Shown: positions 1 through 7,383, counted from the first letter of the stretch. The stretch: DNA of 22,381 nt from a virus (IMGVR_UViG_3300033153_013322:1-22381); one strand, 5' to 3'. The notes: generated from the sequence alone by a model not told the origin. Numbers and translations are program-made.

Positions 1-96
1 TTGATTGATTTTATCATCTGGATCTGGGCTTTGATCACCCAATTTATCTATTGGTTTATCTAACCCAGCGATGTCAAGTTCTTCTTCATTACTCAT
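1..96 (-). CDS. N-terminus of an unidentified protein, running off the left edge
   Basis: An ATG at 96 opens a reading frame of 32 codons that stays open to the window edge. It begins MSNEEELDIAGLDKPIDKLG and is strongly acidic (Glu/Asp rich). An AAAGG element lies six bases upstream of the ATG, so the start is credible. The gene follows the third tube paralogue after about 70 bases, on the same strand. In T4 the gene after the tube gene is the portal (gp20), but nothing in these 32 residues identifies a portal, so the product stays unnamed. Confidence 0.65.
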   Translation of the reverse strand, partial: MSNEEELDIAGLDKPIDKLGDQSPDPDDKINQ

Positions 97-165
97 TAGA
101 AACCTTTAAATTAGAGATCACTATTTCAAATATTTACTATTTAACATTATTACAAAATCTAGATA

Positions 166-852
166 TTATAAGAGACCTGTTCGACCAAGCATTTCTATAT
201 CTTCTTCTATAAATGGTACAGGTGCTGGCGTTGGTACAGGCACAGGAATTGGTTGAGGCATTATCTGATCTTGATTTTGATCTTCGATTTCCGTTTCTTC
301 TTCAGCCCAATCATATGCAACAGTCATCTCTATCAATTTAACATCACTTTGTGTATAAGTGAGATCTCCATATTTGATAATTTTTGGCCATGAATTATTA
401 AGAACCCATGTGATAGGTTGCCCAAGTTTATCCCCATCATATGTTGGCAAATAATTTTTAAGTTTTGACATCTTTTTATACGCCGAGGCGGGTTGGATAC
501 CAGTTATTGGGTTCCAAACTCGCTTACGCCATTTTCGCATTTTTTCTACAAGACCAACAGAATCATACCAAGAAAGTTTAACATCTTCCCATATCACGCT
601 TTTTGCCCATTTATATTCTAAGCTACCACCAACTATCGAATCAACATTCGCAGTAAATGTCGGTAAAGTAGCATCCTTTAAATAAACCAACGGGTTATCA
701 GAATACAATGGTACATCGCTTGCCCCGTCATCTTCAAAATAACTTGTAACTTCCCAAGTATATTTATAATAAAATTCTTGACGCCCGCTACCATCTGAAA
801 GACTCGGTATTGGTGCGTGATCTCCAGGACCAGCAATTATAAAACCAGGCAT
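166..852 (-). CDS. gp19-like tail tube paralogue (copy 3), with Pro-rich C-terminal tail
   Basis: This 228-aa protein begins MPGFIIAGPG, sharing the MPGF start with its upstream neighbours. Its middle carries the pattern seen in T4 gp19-type tube proteins: a conserved Trp before a WYD-type strand (VIWEDVKLSWYD), then a two-strand region (TWVLNNSWP) and a closing strand (IEMTVAYDWAEEE). I infer a tube-fold protein, either a second tube subunit or a tube initiator or terminator. After the fold comes an acidic stretch, a Pro/Val-rich linker (IPVPVPTPAPVPF) and a short end (EDIEMLGRTGLL), which the other copies lack. The linker suggests a flexible extension. It starts 10 bases after the stop of copy 2, so the two are probably co-translated; a GAGAG element lies before the ATG. 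Confidence 0.7.
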   Translation of the reverse strand: MPGFIIAGPGDHAPIPSLSDGSGRQEFYYKYTWEVTSYFEDDGASDVPLYSDNPLVYLKDATLPTFTANVDSIVGGSLEYKWAKSVIWEDVKLSWYDSVGLVEKMRKWRKRVWNPITGIQPASAYKKMSKLKNYLPTYDGDKLGQPITWVLNNSWPKIIKYGDLTYTQSDVKLIEMTVAYDWAEEETEIEDQNQDQIMPQPIPVPVPTPAPVPFIEEDIEMLGRTGLL

Positions 853-862
853 TTTACTCTCA

Positions 863-1576
863 CTAGAGAAGTTTAGAAGTTTTTGGATAGTATAAACCTT
901 GTGTTTCCACAGCTTTTTGGAATCGTAGTGTCAAAGTAATATCTGCTATATTAGAATCAGAAAAATCAGCATCAGTTGGCGTCACTTTCATCGGCCAACA
1001 ATCATACAAACGATATTCCCATACCGTATTACCAAAACCATCAAGCATTCTCAATAAACCATGTGCTAAATATTTTGATGGTTTGTTATGGCGTAATCCA
1101 GACAAAATCATAGTCTGAGCCCACCATTTATAAATCAATTTAGCAGTTCGGTTTGATTGTAATATTATCGCACCATCATCATCAGTTACTGTATCTAAGA
1201 CTTCATAAAATGTAATATCTAATGGTTTCCATCTATGCTTACCAGGTCGGTATATTTCATTTTGCCCATGGTGAATAGTAATTTCATCCACTTCTGGCGA
1301 TGGTCTTGCGCATTTATGCGCAAATAGCATAATATCATTCGTTCCCATACCAAACACGGGCTTAAGAAGATAATCAGAATCAGAACCAGAACCAGAATTA
1401 TAACCATTAGAATCAGTTGGTGATATACCCATCATTTTTAACAAAAAACGATGTTTCCGCACTGTTTCTACAGTATGTGTTGGACTACTATATGCTTCAT
1501 AAGGAAGTGGTCCTTTACCTTCCGCAGCAGCACTATCTGGACAGTGAAAATATTTTCCAATTTGAAACCCAGGCAT
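863..1576 (-). CDS. gp19-like tail tube paralogue (copy 2)
   Basis: The 237-aa product begins MPGFQIGKYF and contains HTVETVRKHRF, which aligns with NTVEVRRKHRW of copy 1. Later it has ITIHHGQNEIYRPGKHRWKP and DITFYEV, the tube-type motif of an HH pair, G-K, W-x-P and an aromatic strand, and it ends with a beta strand ITLTLRFQKAVE. These match copy 1 (EMHHNQEVARFAGKQDWDP, TMTWYDV, CTMRYDRAN). Relative to copy 1 it has an insertion of about 20 residues (VTDDDGAIILQSNRT) and a longer N-terminal loop rich in Ser/Gly/Asp. The start is clear: GGAGG lies eight bases before the ATG. It follows a 32-base perfect palindrome after copy 1, so it may also have its own transcript. Predicted role: inner tube of the contractile tail or a specialised end ring. 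Confidence 0.75.
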   Translation of the reverse strand: MPGFQIGKYFHCPDSAAAEGKGPLPYEAYSSPTHTVETVRKHRFLLKMMGISPTDSNGYNSGSGSDSDYLLKPVFGMGTNDIMLFAHKCARPSPEVDEITIHHGQNEIYRPGKHRWKPLDITFYEVLDTVTDDDGAIILQSNRTAKLIYKWWAQTMILSGLRHNKPSKYLAHGLLRMLDGFGNTVWEYRLYDCWPMKVTPTDADFSDSNIADITLTLRFQKAVETQGLYYPKTSKLL

Positions 1577-1608
1577 ATCGATCCCTCCAATTTATTTTTA
1601 CATACAAC

Positions 1609-1640
1609 AACAGCCCATCAAGAATTCTTGATGGGCTGTT
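1609..1640 (-). terminator. 32-base perfect palindrome after tube copy 1, probable terminator
   Basis: The two 16-base halves are exactly complementary (arm beginning AACAGCCCATCAAGAA), centred on GAATTC, giving a stem of at least 13 pairs with a six-base loop. It lies 19 bases past the stop codon of tube copy 1. On the minus strand the stem ends CTGTT and continues GTTGTATG, a moderately U-rich tail, so termination in that direction is plausible. On the plus strand it is followed by AAATAG, with no U-tract. It could instead be a transcript-stabilising or processing hairpin. Confidence 0.6.
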
Positions 1641-1659
1641 AAATAGTAATCATTATGCC

Positions 1660-2244
1660 CTAAGGAGCGGGACAACTCGGATCAACAGGTACCGCATCCG
1701 GGCTACCATTACATTGACGATTCGCACGATCATACCGCATAGTACATTCACACGTCAGCAAATCGGTCGATGTGTAATCAAGCTCCTGCCAATTAATCGC
1801 AGAAGGCCAAGTACCCCACATTGTCCACAATTCACCAGCCTGACCCGTACCATCAAGAGTTCTAAGCTGAGCATGCTTCTTATAATGGCTAGGATGGGCC
1901 ACAGCAATCGTTTGCATATTCACCACTGTTTCAAGCCAGTAATAAATACCGCGAGAAATATCTGGATTTTGCTCTACATCATACCACGTCATCGTAACAG
2001 GATCCCAATCCTGTTTACCAGCAAATCTCGCGACTTCCTGATTATGGTGCATCTCAGCTTCATCAAACTTAAAAGCCGGTCTAGATGCAGATTGTAAAAC
2101 AAGAAGTTCTTGGGCTTTAAAGTAGCCATTACGACCACGACCCAAATAATTAAAAACCCAGCGGTGCTTACGTCTGACTTCCACCGTATTCGATGGACCA
2201 TCAGTATTAAAGCCACCATTACCATTTATATTAAAACCAGGAAT
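1660..2244 (-). CDS. gp19-like tail tube protein (copy 1), probable ATT start codon
   Basis: The product is a 194-aa tube-type protein: RRKHRWVFNYLG near the N-terminus, then EMHHNQEVARFAGKQDWDP, TMTWYDV, a helix with HYKKHAQLRTLDG, WTMWGTWPS, and the closing strand ECTMRYDRAN. T4 gp19 is about 163 aa. The only ATG/GTG/TTG start gives a GTG at 2184 that cuts into the fold and lacks a ribosome-binding site. Twenty codons further upstream the frame reads IPGFNINGNGG, matching the MPGF start of both neighbouring paralogues, with ATT in the initiator position and GGAGG five bases before it. An in-frame TGA lies four codons before the ATT, so the start must fall here; CTG three codons before ATT is the only near-cognate alternative and has no Shine-Dalgarno. 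Position after the sheath gene matches T4 order 18-19. Confidence 0.8.
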   Translation of the reverse strand: MPGFNINGNGGFNTDGPSNTVEVRRKHRWVFNYLGRGRNGYFKAQELLVLQSASRPAFKFDEAEMHHNQEVARFAGKQDWDPVTMTWYDVEQNPDISRGIYYWLETVVNMQTIAVAHPSHYKKHAQLRTLDGTGQAGELWTMWGTWPSAINWQELDYTSTDLLTCECTMRYDRANRQCNGSPDAVPVDPSCPAP

Positions 2245-2249
2245 TGCTG

Positions 2250-2254
2250 CCTCC
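2250..2254 (-). promoter_or_regulatory. GGAGG Shine-Dalgarno that fixes the ATT start of tube copy 1
   Basis: The minus strand reads GGAGG, a five-base spacer CAGCA, then ATT CCT GGT TTT. Spacing is normal for initiation at the ATT and wrong for any other codon in this frame. The same codons in the paralogues read ATG CCT GGT TTT (852) and ATG CCT GGG TTT (1576), so the G of the initiator is replaced by T here. Confidence 0.75.
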
Positions 2255-2313
2255 AGTCAAATCTAACGTAACAACGATTAGGTTTCTACGCCATTTGTCT
2301 TAAGGGTTTTTAT

Positions 2314-3336
2314 ATGCCAACTTCTAAACGAAATCGTTCCGGAGAATATGAACGCCGAAAACAAAAATGTCTTCAATTTAATATTTGCTTCAAATGTTCG
2401 AAACCAAAAGGTAATAATAAATTAAAATGTGACGAGTGTTTAAAAATCAATCGCCAAAAAAACCGAGAACAACGAGCACACCGTTCTCTTATTGGTCTTT
2501 GTGATTGCGGAAAACCAGCACTTCCAAATAAAAAACGATGTGATAAATGTATAAAAAAATATCGTCTTGCCCAAGCAGGTCAACGAATCAAACACAAAAC
2601 CGTTGGCGGTTGTATCACTTGTGGAAAACCACCAGCTTCTGGATTGTCAACATGCAAAGAGTGCGCTATGAGAGCCACAAATGCTACTCTTCGCCGATAT
2701 AATTCAAACAAAGAAAATAGTCTCTGCCCATTTTGTGGTGGAGAACTCAATGATAAGTTTCGATGCGAACCATGTCATAAGAACCATCTTCGGCATAACA
2801 GAACACGTTGGTACCAACAAAGATTAATTGTTTTAAAGCATTATGGCAATGCTTGTATTTGTTGTGGTGAAACAACTTACGAATTCCTAGAAATAGATCA
2901 CATTAATAATGATGGTATCAAACATCGAGATATCGTTGGTAGACATATTATAGAAGATATAATAAAAAACAACTTTCCGACGGATTTACAAATTTTATGT
3001 GCTAATTGTAATCGCGGCAAGGGGAAATTTAAAATCTGTCCGCATAAACAAGAACCAACACTACCAAAATCTAAGAGTGGTATAAACGCAAGGAAACGTC
3101 GCATTAAGTGTATTAATCATTATGGTGGAAAATGTATCTCTTGTGGGGAAAATAATTGGGCTTTTTTAGAATTTGATCATATCAATGATGATGGAAACAA
3201 ACATCGAAAAATCATAAAAGGAAAATCAATTGTTTCTTGGCTTATCCACAATAATTTCCCCGATATGATCCAACTGCTTTGTTGTAATTGTAATAAAACC
3301 AAAGGACTTTATACATCTACAGCAAGAGCCGAATGA
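2314..3336 (+). CDS. Zinc-finger-rich protein with two tandem HNH endonuclease domains
   Basis: This 340-aa basic protein lies opposite to the tail genes. Its first half carries paired Cys knuckles resembling zinc ribbons: C25/C28-C39/C42, C63/C65-C76/C79, C100/C103-C114/C117 and C138/C141-C151/C154. The second half contains two copies of an HNH-type module. Copy A has C181xxC184, FLEIDHINNDGIKHR (D195-H196) and C229xxC232. Copy B has C274xxC277, FLEFDHINDDGNKHR (D288-H289) and C323xxC326. The copies are 93 residues apart. HNH proteins of this kind in phages are usually free-standing homing endonucleases that cut DNA lacking the gene. All Cys and DH residues are intact in both copies. AAGGG lies seven bases before the ATG. 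The gene sits between sheath and tube copy 1, and its last six codons form half of a strong hairpin shared with the sheath 3' end. The target is unknown. Confidence 0.8.
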   Translation: MPTSKRNRSGEYERRKQKCLQFNICFKCSKPKGNNKLKCDECLKINRQKNREQRAHRSLIGLCDCGKPALPNKKRCDKCIKKYRLAQAGQRIKHKTVGGCITCGKPPASGLSTCKECAMRATNATLRRYNSNKENSLCPFCGGELNDKFRCEPCHKNHLRHNRTRWYQQRLIVLKHYGNACICCGETTYEFLEIDHINNDGIKHRDIVGRHIIEDIIKNNFPTDLQILCANCNRGKGKFKICPHKQEPTLPKSKSGINARKRRIKCINHYGGKCISCGENNWAFLEFDHINDDGNKHRKIIKGKSIVSWLIHNNFPDMIQLLCCNCNKTKGLYTSTARAE

Positions 3337-3358
3337 AACCCATTCGGCTCTTGCTGTA
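3318..3358. terminator. 18-bp perfect hairpin shared by convergent HNH and sheath genes
   Basis: The arm at 3318-3335 (TACAGCAAGAGCCGAATG) pairs perfectly with 3341-3358 around a five-base loop (AAACC). The left arm codes for the last residues of the HNH protein (TARAE), and its stop codon overlaps the arm-loop boundary. The right arm ends 15 bases past the stop of the tail sheath gene on the other strand. In the plus direction TTTTT appears nine bases past the stem; in the minus direction no U-tract is present. It probably acts as a bidirectional terminator or 3'-end stabiliser. Confidence 0.65.
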
Positions 3359-3373
3359 TCAAGATTTTTACAC

Positions 3374-6202
3374 TTATACAATACCGCCAGCAGCGAGAAC
3401 TTCCTCAGCAGAGAAACTCGCACCGGTCCGCAACACAACTAAATTCAAAACAACAAATTCAACCGTCTTTGTGGGCTGCAAGAAAATCGACACCCACAAT
3501 TCATTACGATCAATTCGTTCTGGGGTATTATTTGTCTCGTCTACAACTACTTTATAAGCCGTCAAGCCACGTCTGCTTTGGACATCAGCCAAGTATGGCG
3601 AAATTGAATTATCAACCTGATCCCAAAGAGCACGATCATTTGGTTCGAAAATGAAGTTCCGTAGAACTTGTGTCATATTCTTCTTGATGCCAATTAAAAG
3701 CATTCTGACATCGACACGATCTAAAGCAGTTTGTGTCCGTTGTAAAGTTCTCTGCCCCCAAATTGTGATCCCATCTTGCGGGAATTTCACAATCGGATTA
3801 ACAGCATTTCCAGAACCATACAATAAATCTCGCTCACCCTGCGTTGGTGAATACTCAATATCGAGTGCTGTCAGCAAACGACCACGACGTAAACCAGCAG
3901 GAGCAAACCACGTTTCAGCCTCACGAGCAGTTCTGGAAAACACAGCAGAGACATGACCACTGGGTGGAATCCAAACTTCTTGTCTACTAAATTGATCGTA
4001 TACCCGCAACCAGCTCCAGTACAAAGCACCATAGCTGCTATTAATAGCAGTTCGCAAATCAGACAATAACATACCATTATGCCAGTCAACAACTTGCTGT
4101 GGTCTTAGACCAAACGGAGCATCTACAATGTACAGAACATCACCACGACCTTCACAAACTTGCAAAGCCGTACCAATGACTGAACCAGTCGAAAATCCAG
4201 GAGTAAGAAGCAAATTGATATCAATCGCTTCCGGATTCTGGAAAGCATACAAACCAGTCGAAAGTGCTGGATTTCCAATAACTGCAGCATCCAATTCACT
4301 GGAATATGCCGGGTCAGAAGGAATACCATCAGCTTGACCAGTATAAACTTTATTGTTAAATTGGGAAGGCTGACGAACATCATACGTGTCCAAACTCGGA
4401 TTATTATTCAGATATGCCGGACGCTCTTCCCAGTTTGCATAAGGATTACCATTAGTGCCGCCGAGAGTCGACCCAGCATTTATAACATTCCCAATATAAC
4501 GATCATCAATCTTATCAAAAGAAATATCTTGGACTTGCTCTAAAGATTCTCCCTGAGAACCTTTAATTAATAAAGTATATCGACCAGCAGCGTCAAGAGG
4601 ACCAGTAGTAAACGCACTAAGATTAAGCGTTAAACCATCGACCCACGTACCTGCAGAGGGAGCAACCAACCAACCGACAATATTAGCAAAATAAGCGGTA
4701 TCAGCCACACATTCATTGCTAAGAGGATCTGCTTCACACGATAATGGTTGGGAAACAGTGGTTTCACCAGAAGCTGGCAGCAATACTCGATTATCATTAA
4801 ACCCACGATAAGCACGGGTATAAGGATAAGGAATGTTCAATTCTTCGGCGAATCGCAATGTTTTGAGATTCGAAAAATCTGCAAGCATCAAAAGAGTATC
4901 AAACTGATGGGTCGAACCAACTACAATCACAACATGAGTTGAACCACCAGAGACTTGCAGCTCGAAGGAATCCCATAAAATATCACCAGCTACAACACCA
5001 GCAGTATCAATCGATGCCGCTACAGAAGCAGTTGTCTGATTAAGACCAACTGGAACATTAAATTCAACATCTAATGTTTCGGTCTGACCAATAACATTAA
5101 TTCTAACACGATTGTTTTGCGAAGTAATATTGTAAGGACCAGGATCAAGACCCAATAAATATGATCGTGGGATATCCCAAGCATATGCTTGACTACCGCA
5201 TTCGAGAGCAAAAGCAACAGTGCCAGTCAATTGAATTCTATCACCAGCGATAGTCGATCGGACTTGCGGAATAACCGTTTCGCCATCATCCAGTGTATGC
5301 TCTGTAAAAATGTAATCTTCACCAGAAATCAAAGCATTAGCTGCATCTGTAAATGTCGCAGCATCCGTATAAGTCGCGGCCAACATTGTATAAACAGTTG
5401 GAGACGTATCACCTTCAATCGCTATGGTAAAATTACGGTTATTTGGCACAACCGTAAAGCTGAATGTATCATTTTCATCAAGAACGCCAGAAGTCACTTC
5501 AACTTGTATAGATAATCCATCTTCAACTGAGATGAATGAAGATTGTCCAGTGTCTCCCGGATCATCTAAGATTCCTTCGGATACGATTATACCATCGCTA
5601 TTTCTGACAATTTGATATCCAGCACCTGATACTGGCGCATTGTCTGAAATATTTGGTGCTGATGTGATGATCATAATGTATGAGTCATCAACCGAATCGG
5701 AATAGGTAACATTTAATGTAGCGGCTGTCGCTCCAAAAGTATTGGAAACTTCAACATCATTATAATCAATCGAACTTACCGACGCATCGTGGAATACTAA
5801 TGGGCTGTCGGCTGTGACTTCGCGAAAATTGATACGACCGAAATCAATGCCTTTGAACAATGGGAGTCGTCCCCAACCTTGTCCTCTAACACCTGACGTG
5901 TCGATGCAAACATCATCCAATTCGGTTGGTTGACCTTCTGCGCATTCAACAGCAACTCGCATTACATAGCATTGGTTGCCTTCTTCAAGATACGCTAAAA
6001 CTGCATATCCGAGGAAACTTTTGGTAAATGGATTCCCAAAAGTATCAATATATTGTGTTGATGTTGTAATCAGTGTCGCTACATTCAGCGGACCTTTATT
6101 GGCAGTACCAACAAATGCTGGACGTAGCGGACCAACAGATGTTGGTAGGACACTGAGATCGATTTCCCTTGGGAAAACGCCGGGACTAAGATATACTGCC
6201 AT
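3374..6202 (-). CDS. Contractile tail sheath protein (T4 gp18-like)
   Basis: The 942-aa product starts MAVYLSPGVFPREIDLS, the usual opening of sheath subunits, and ends with the conserved C-terminal domain: WFAPAGLRRG, a region around DGITIWGQRTLQ, RRMLLIGIKK-type text (VDVRMLLIGIKKNM), FIFEPNDRALWDQV, GLTAYKVVVDETNN and ELWVSIFLQPTKTVEFVVLN. Many copies would polymerise around the tube and contract during DNA injection. T4 gp18 is 659 aa, so about 280 extra residues are present. They lie between the N-terminal motif and the C-terminal core, and read as beta-rich Thr/Ser/Asp-rich domains (about residues 95-480), probably surface-exposed. I chose the ATG at 6202 over that at 6217: GGAG precedes the former by nine bases, whereas the latter lies at the edge of a hairpin and has no ribosome-binding site. 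Confidence 0.92.
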   Translation of the reverse strand: MAVYLSPGVFPREIDLSVLPTSVGPLRPAFVGTANKGPLNVATLITTSTQYIDTFGNPFTKSFLGYAVLAYLEEGNQCYVMRVAVECAEGQPTELDDVCIDTSGVRGQGWGRLPLFKGIDFGRINFREVTADSPLVFHDASVSSIDYNDVEVSNTFGATAATLNVTYSDSVDDSYIMIITSAPNISDNAPVSGAGYQIVRNSDGIIVSEGILDDPGDTGQSSFISVEDGLSIQVEVTSGVLDENDTFSFTVVPNNRNFTIAIEGDTSPTVYTMLAATYTDAATFTDAANALISGEDYIFTEHTLDDGETVIPQVRSTIAGDRIQLTGTVAFALECGSQAYAWDIPRSYLLGLDPGPYNITSQNNRVRINVIGQTETLDVEFNVPVGLNQTTASVAASIDTAGVVAGDILWDSFELQVSGGSTHVVIVVGSTHQFDTLLMLADFSNLKTLRFAEELNIPYPYTRAYRGFNDNRVLLPASGETTVSQPLSCEADPLSNECVADTAYFANIVGWLVAPSAGTWVDGLTLNLSAFTTGPLDAAGRYTLLIKGSQGESLEQVQDISFDKIDDRYIGNVINAGSTLGGTNGNPYANWEERPAYLNNNPSLDTYDVRQPSQFNNKVYTGQADGIPSDPAYSSELDAAVIGNPALSTGLYAFQNPEAIDINLLLTPGFSTGSVIGTALQVCEGRGDVLYIVDAPFGLRPQQVVDWHNGMLLSDLRTAINSSYGALYWSWLRVYDQFSRQEVWIPPSGHVSAVFSRTAREAETWFAPAGLRRGRLLTALDIEYSPTQGERDLLYGSGNAVNPIVKFPQDGITIWGQRTLQRTQTALDRVDVRMLLIGIKKNMTQVLRNFIFEPNDRALWDQVDNSISPYLADVQSRRGLTAYKVVVDETNNTPERIDRNELWVSIFLQPTKTVEFVVLNLVVLRTGASFSAEEVLAAGGIV

Positions 6203-6216
6203 TGGTGTCCGCTCCA

Positions 6217-6253
6217 TTCGTCAAAATTGACTTCTGTGGGTATTTTTGACGAA
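6217..6253 (-). promoter_or_regulatory. 10-bp hairpin directly in front of the sheath ribosome-binding site
   Basis: TTCGTCAAAA at 6217-6226 is the exact reverse complement of TTTTGACGAA at 6244-6253, with a 17-base loop. On the minus-strand transcript this stem ends one base before the GGAG used by the sheath gene. The downstream flank is not U-rich, so it does not look like a classical terminator. It may stabilise the 5' end of the sheath mRNA or be a processing site; that role is an inference. Confidence 0.45.
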
Positions 6254-6261
6254 ATAACTAT

Positions 6262-6513
6262 TTAAGGAGTAACTGTTGTATGTTCTTCAGAATCGAAGAC
6301 AATTCTAATCATCTTCCGTTTTTGTAGATTATCGACTTGCTCTTGAATTAAGTGTGTCTTTGGTAATAAAGCATTTTTTCCAGGATCAATTCTTACCTGT
6401 TGCTCATTACGATAAAAATCACTCCCAGGTGGTCTAACCTGTAATTGAACCAATTGGTTGGAACAATTATAAATCCTAATCGTCTCAGTTTTCTTAGCTT
6501 TGCCAATATCCAT
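6262..6513 (-). CDS. Small hypothetical virion-region protein
   Basis: This 83-aa protein lies between the gp15-like and sheath genes. I do not recognise a family. It looks beta-rich in its first half (ETIRIYNCSNQLVQLQVRPPG), then has a hydrophilic stretch (FYRNEQQVRIDPGKNALLP), a short helix (LIQEQVDNLQKRKM) and a final strand (IRIVFDSEEH). The ATG at 6513 has AGGAG six bases upstream; the TTG one codon earlier would sit too close to it. Position suggests a minor neck or tail component made with the sheath. In T4 the large and small terminase genes occupy this interval, and this short protein has no resemblance to either. Confidence 0.7.
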   Translation of the reverse strand: MDIGKAKKTETIRIYNCSNQLVQLQVRPPGSDFYRNEQQVRIDPGKNALLPKTHLIQEQVDNLQKRKMIRIVFDSEEHTTVTP

Positions 6514-6525
6514 CAATAGCTCCTA

Positions 6526-7383
6526 TCAAATATCTTGAACAGGTTCATACGAAGTATTACTAGATTCAGAAACGTAAAGGATTTTCCCCGTCATTTCTTT
6601 AACTAAACTAATCTGGCCCAGAACAGTCTTAACGATCGTCTCCGGTAGTGGTAACCACGCTTCAGCAACCATGGTTACTTCATACCGTACTTTTGCATGT
6701 GTATCAAATCCAGCTTCCTTATCACTAGAATCAGTAGAACCACTATAACGAATTTGAATATTTCCCTGGATTTTACCATCGAACATTTTAAATTCAGCAA
6801 GAGGATTAAATCTAGTGAGGACTTGATATAATATATACTCAATATCTCTTTTATGCTCAGCCCAAATTGTAAAATTATAATCAACAAGCCAAGGCGTAGG
6901 ACGATATACCTGAGCAGCCATATCACCACGAGTACTCAAATATCTATGATTCATAGGATGATAAGCTGGGCTAAACTTTTCCGGGTTAAACTCAATACCC
7001 TCCCGACTAATGGCAGCAACCGGCAAACGAACACGACCTTCAACAAGATCATCATTCCAAATCAGAACACTCTTATCACCACCAGCAATCTTAACTCTCA
7101 TAAAACGATACGAATCTTTAGTAGGCACCCGTATACCAGTCCAATACTGCTTCATCGCCTGGTCCAAAGACCTAAAACCAGGAATCAAGAATTCCTCTAA
7201 ATATGTCGGATATTCCTGAACACCACTAGATTGAATATGAGTACGGCCACCCTCAGCATGACTCAACTGAGCCATAGCAGGAGTAGAAGGTAATCCTAAC
7301 GGCAATTCACTAGGCGGAACAGTACGCTGTTCCGGATTTACCGTAAAATCAGAGCTAAAATCGTAAAGCGGCACGTCATTCAA
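6526..7383 (-). CDS. Tail terminator / sheath stabiliser (T4 gp15-like)
   Basis: The 285-aa product matches the layout of T4 gp15 (272 aa), the ring that caps sheath and tube and joins the tail to the neck. Residues from about 70 carry FRSLDQAMKQYWTGIRVPT and YRFMRVKIA, then VRLPVAAISREGIEFNPEKF, then RPTPWLVDYNFTIWAEHKRD followed by IEYILYQVLTRFNPLAEFKM, and a strand VRYEVTMVAEAWLPLPE. In gp15 the equivalent features are a predicted-strand region with LPRINLHLVDFSYN, NPSPIKMIYELSIFTRYEDD and QIVEQILPYFQP. The start is a TTG overlapping the upstream stop (TTGA). An in-frame TAA lies two codons before it, so the only later ATG choice is at 7275. The first ~60 residues are Pro/Ser rich. Weak ribosome-binding site; translational coupling is likely. 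Confidence 0.72.
   Translation of the reverse strand: MNDVPLYDFSSDFTVNPEQRTVPPSELPLGLPSTPAMAQLSHAEGGRTHIQSSGVQEYPTYLEEFLIPGFRSLDQAMKQYWTGIRVPTKDSYRFMRVKIAGGDKSVLIWNDDLVEGRVRLPVAAISREGIEFNPEKFSPAYHPMNHRYLSTRGDMAAQVYRPTPWLVDYNFTIWAEHKRDIEYILYQVLTRFNPLAEFKMFDGKIQGNIQIRYSGSTDSSDKEAGFDTHAKVRYEVTMVAEAWLPLPETIVKTVLGQISLVKEMTGKILYVSESSNTSYEPVQDI

Noticed and set aside
761-768. TATAAATA on the minus strand inside tube copy 3
   Set aside because: It is internal to a coding region with no gene starting just downstream, so chance in AT-rich DNA is the better explanation.
1417-2097. 226-codon open frame on the plus strand opposite tube copies 1 and 2
   Set aside because: It spans the ends of two well-supported minus-strand genes and the palindrome, shows no domain or ribosome-binding site, and its composition looks like an antisense shadow.
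2184-2184. GTG at 2184 as start of tube copy 1
   Set aside because: It removes the conserved PGF N-terminus and has no Shine-Dalgarno; the ATT at 2244 has both the homology and the ribosome-binding site.
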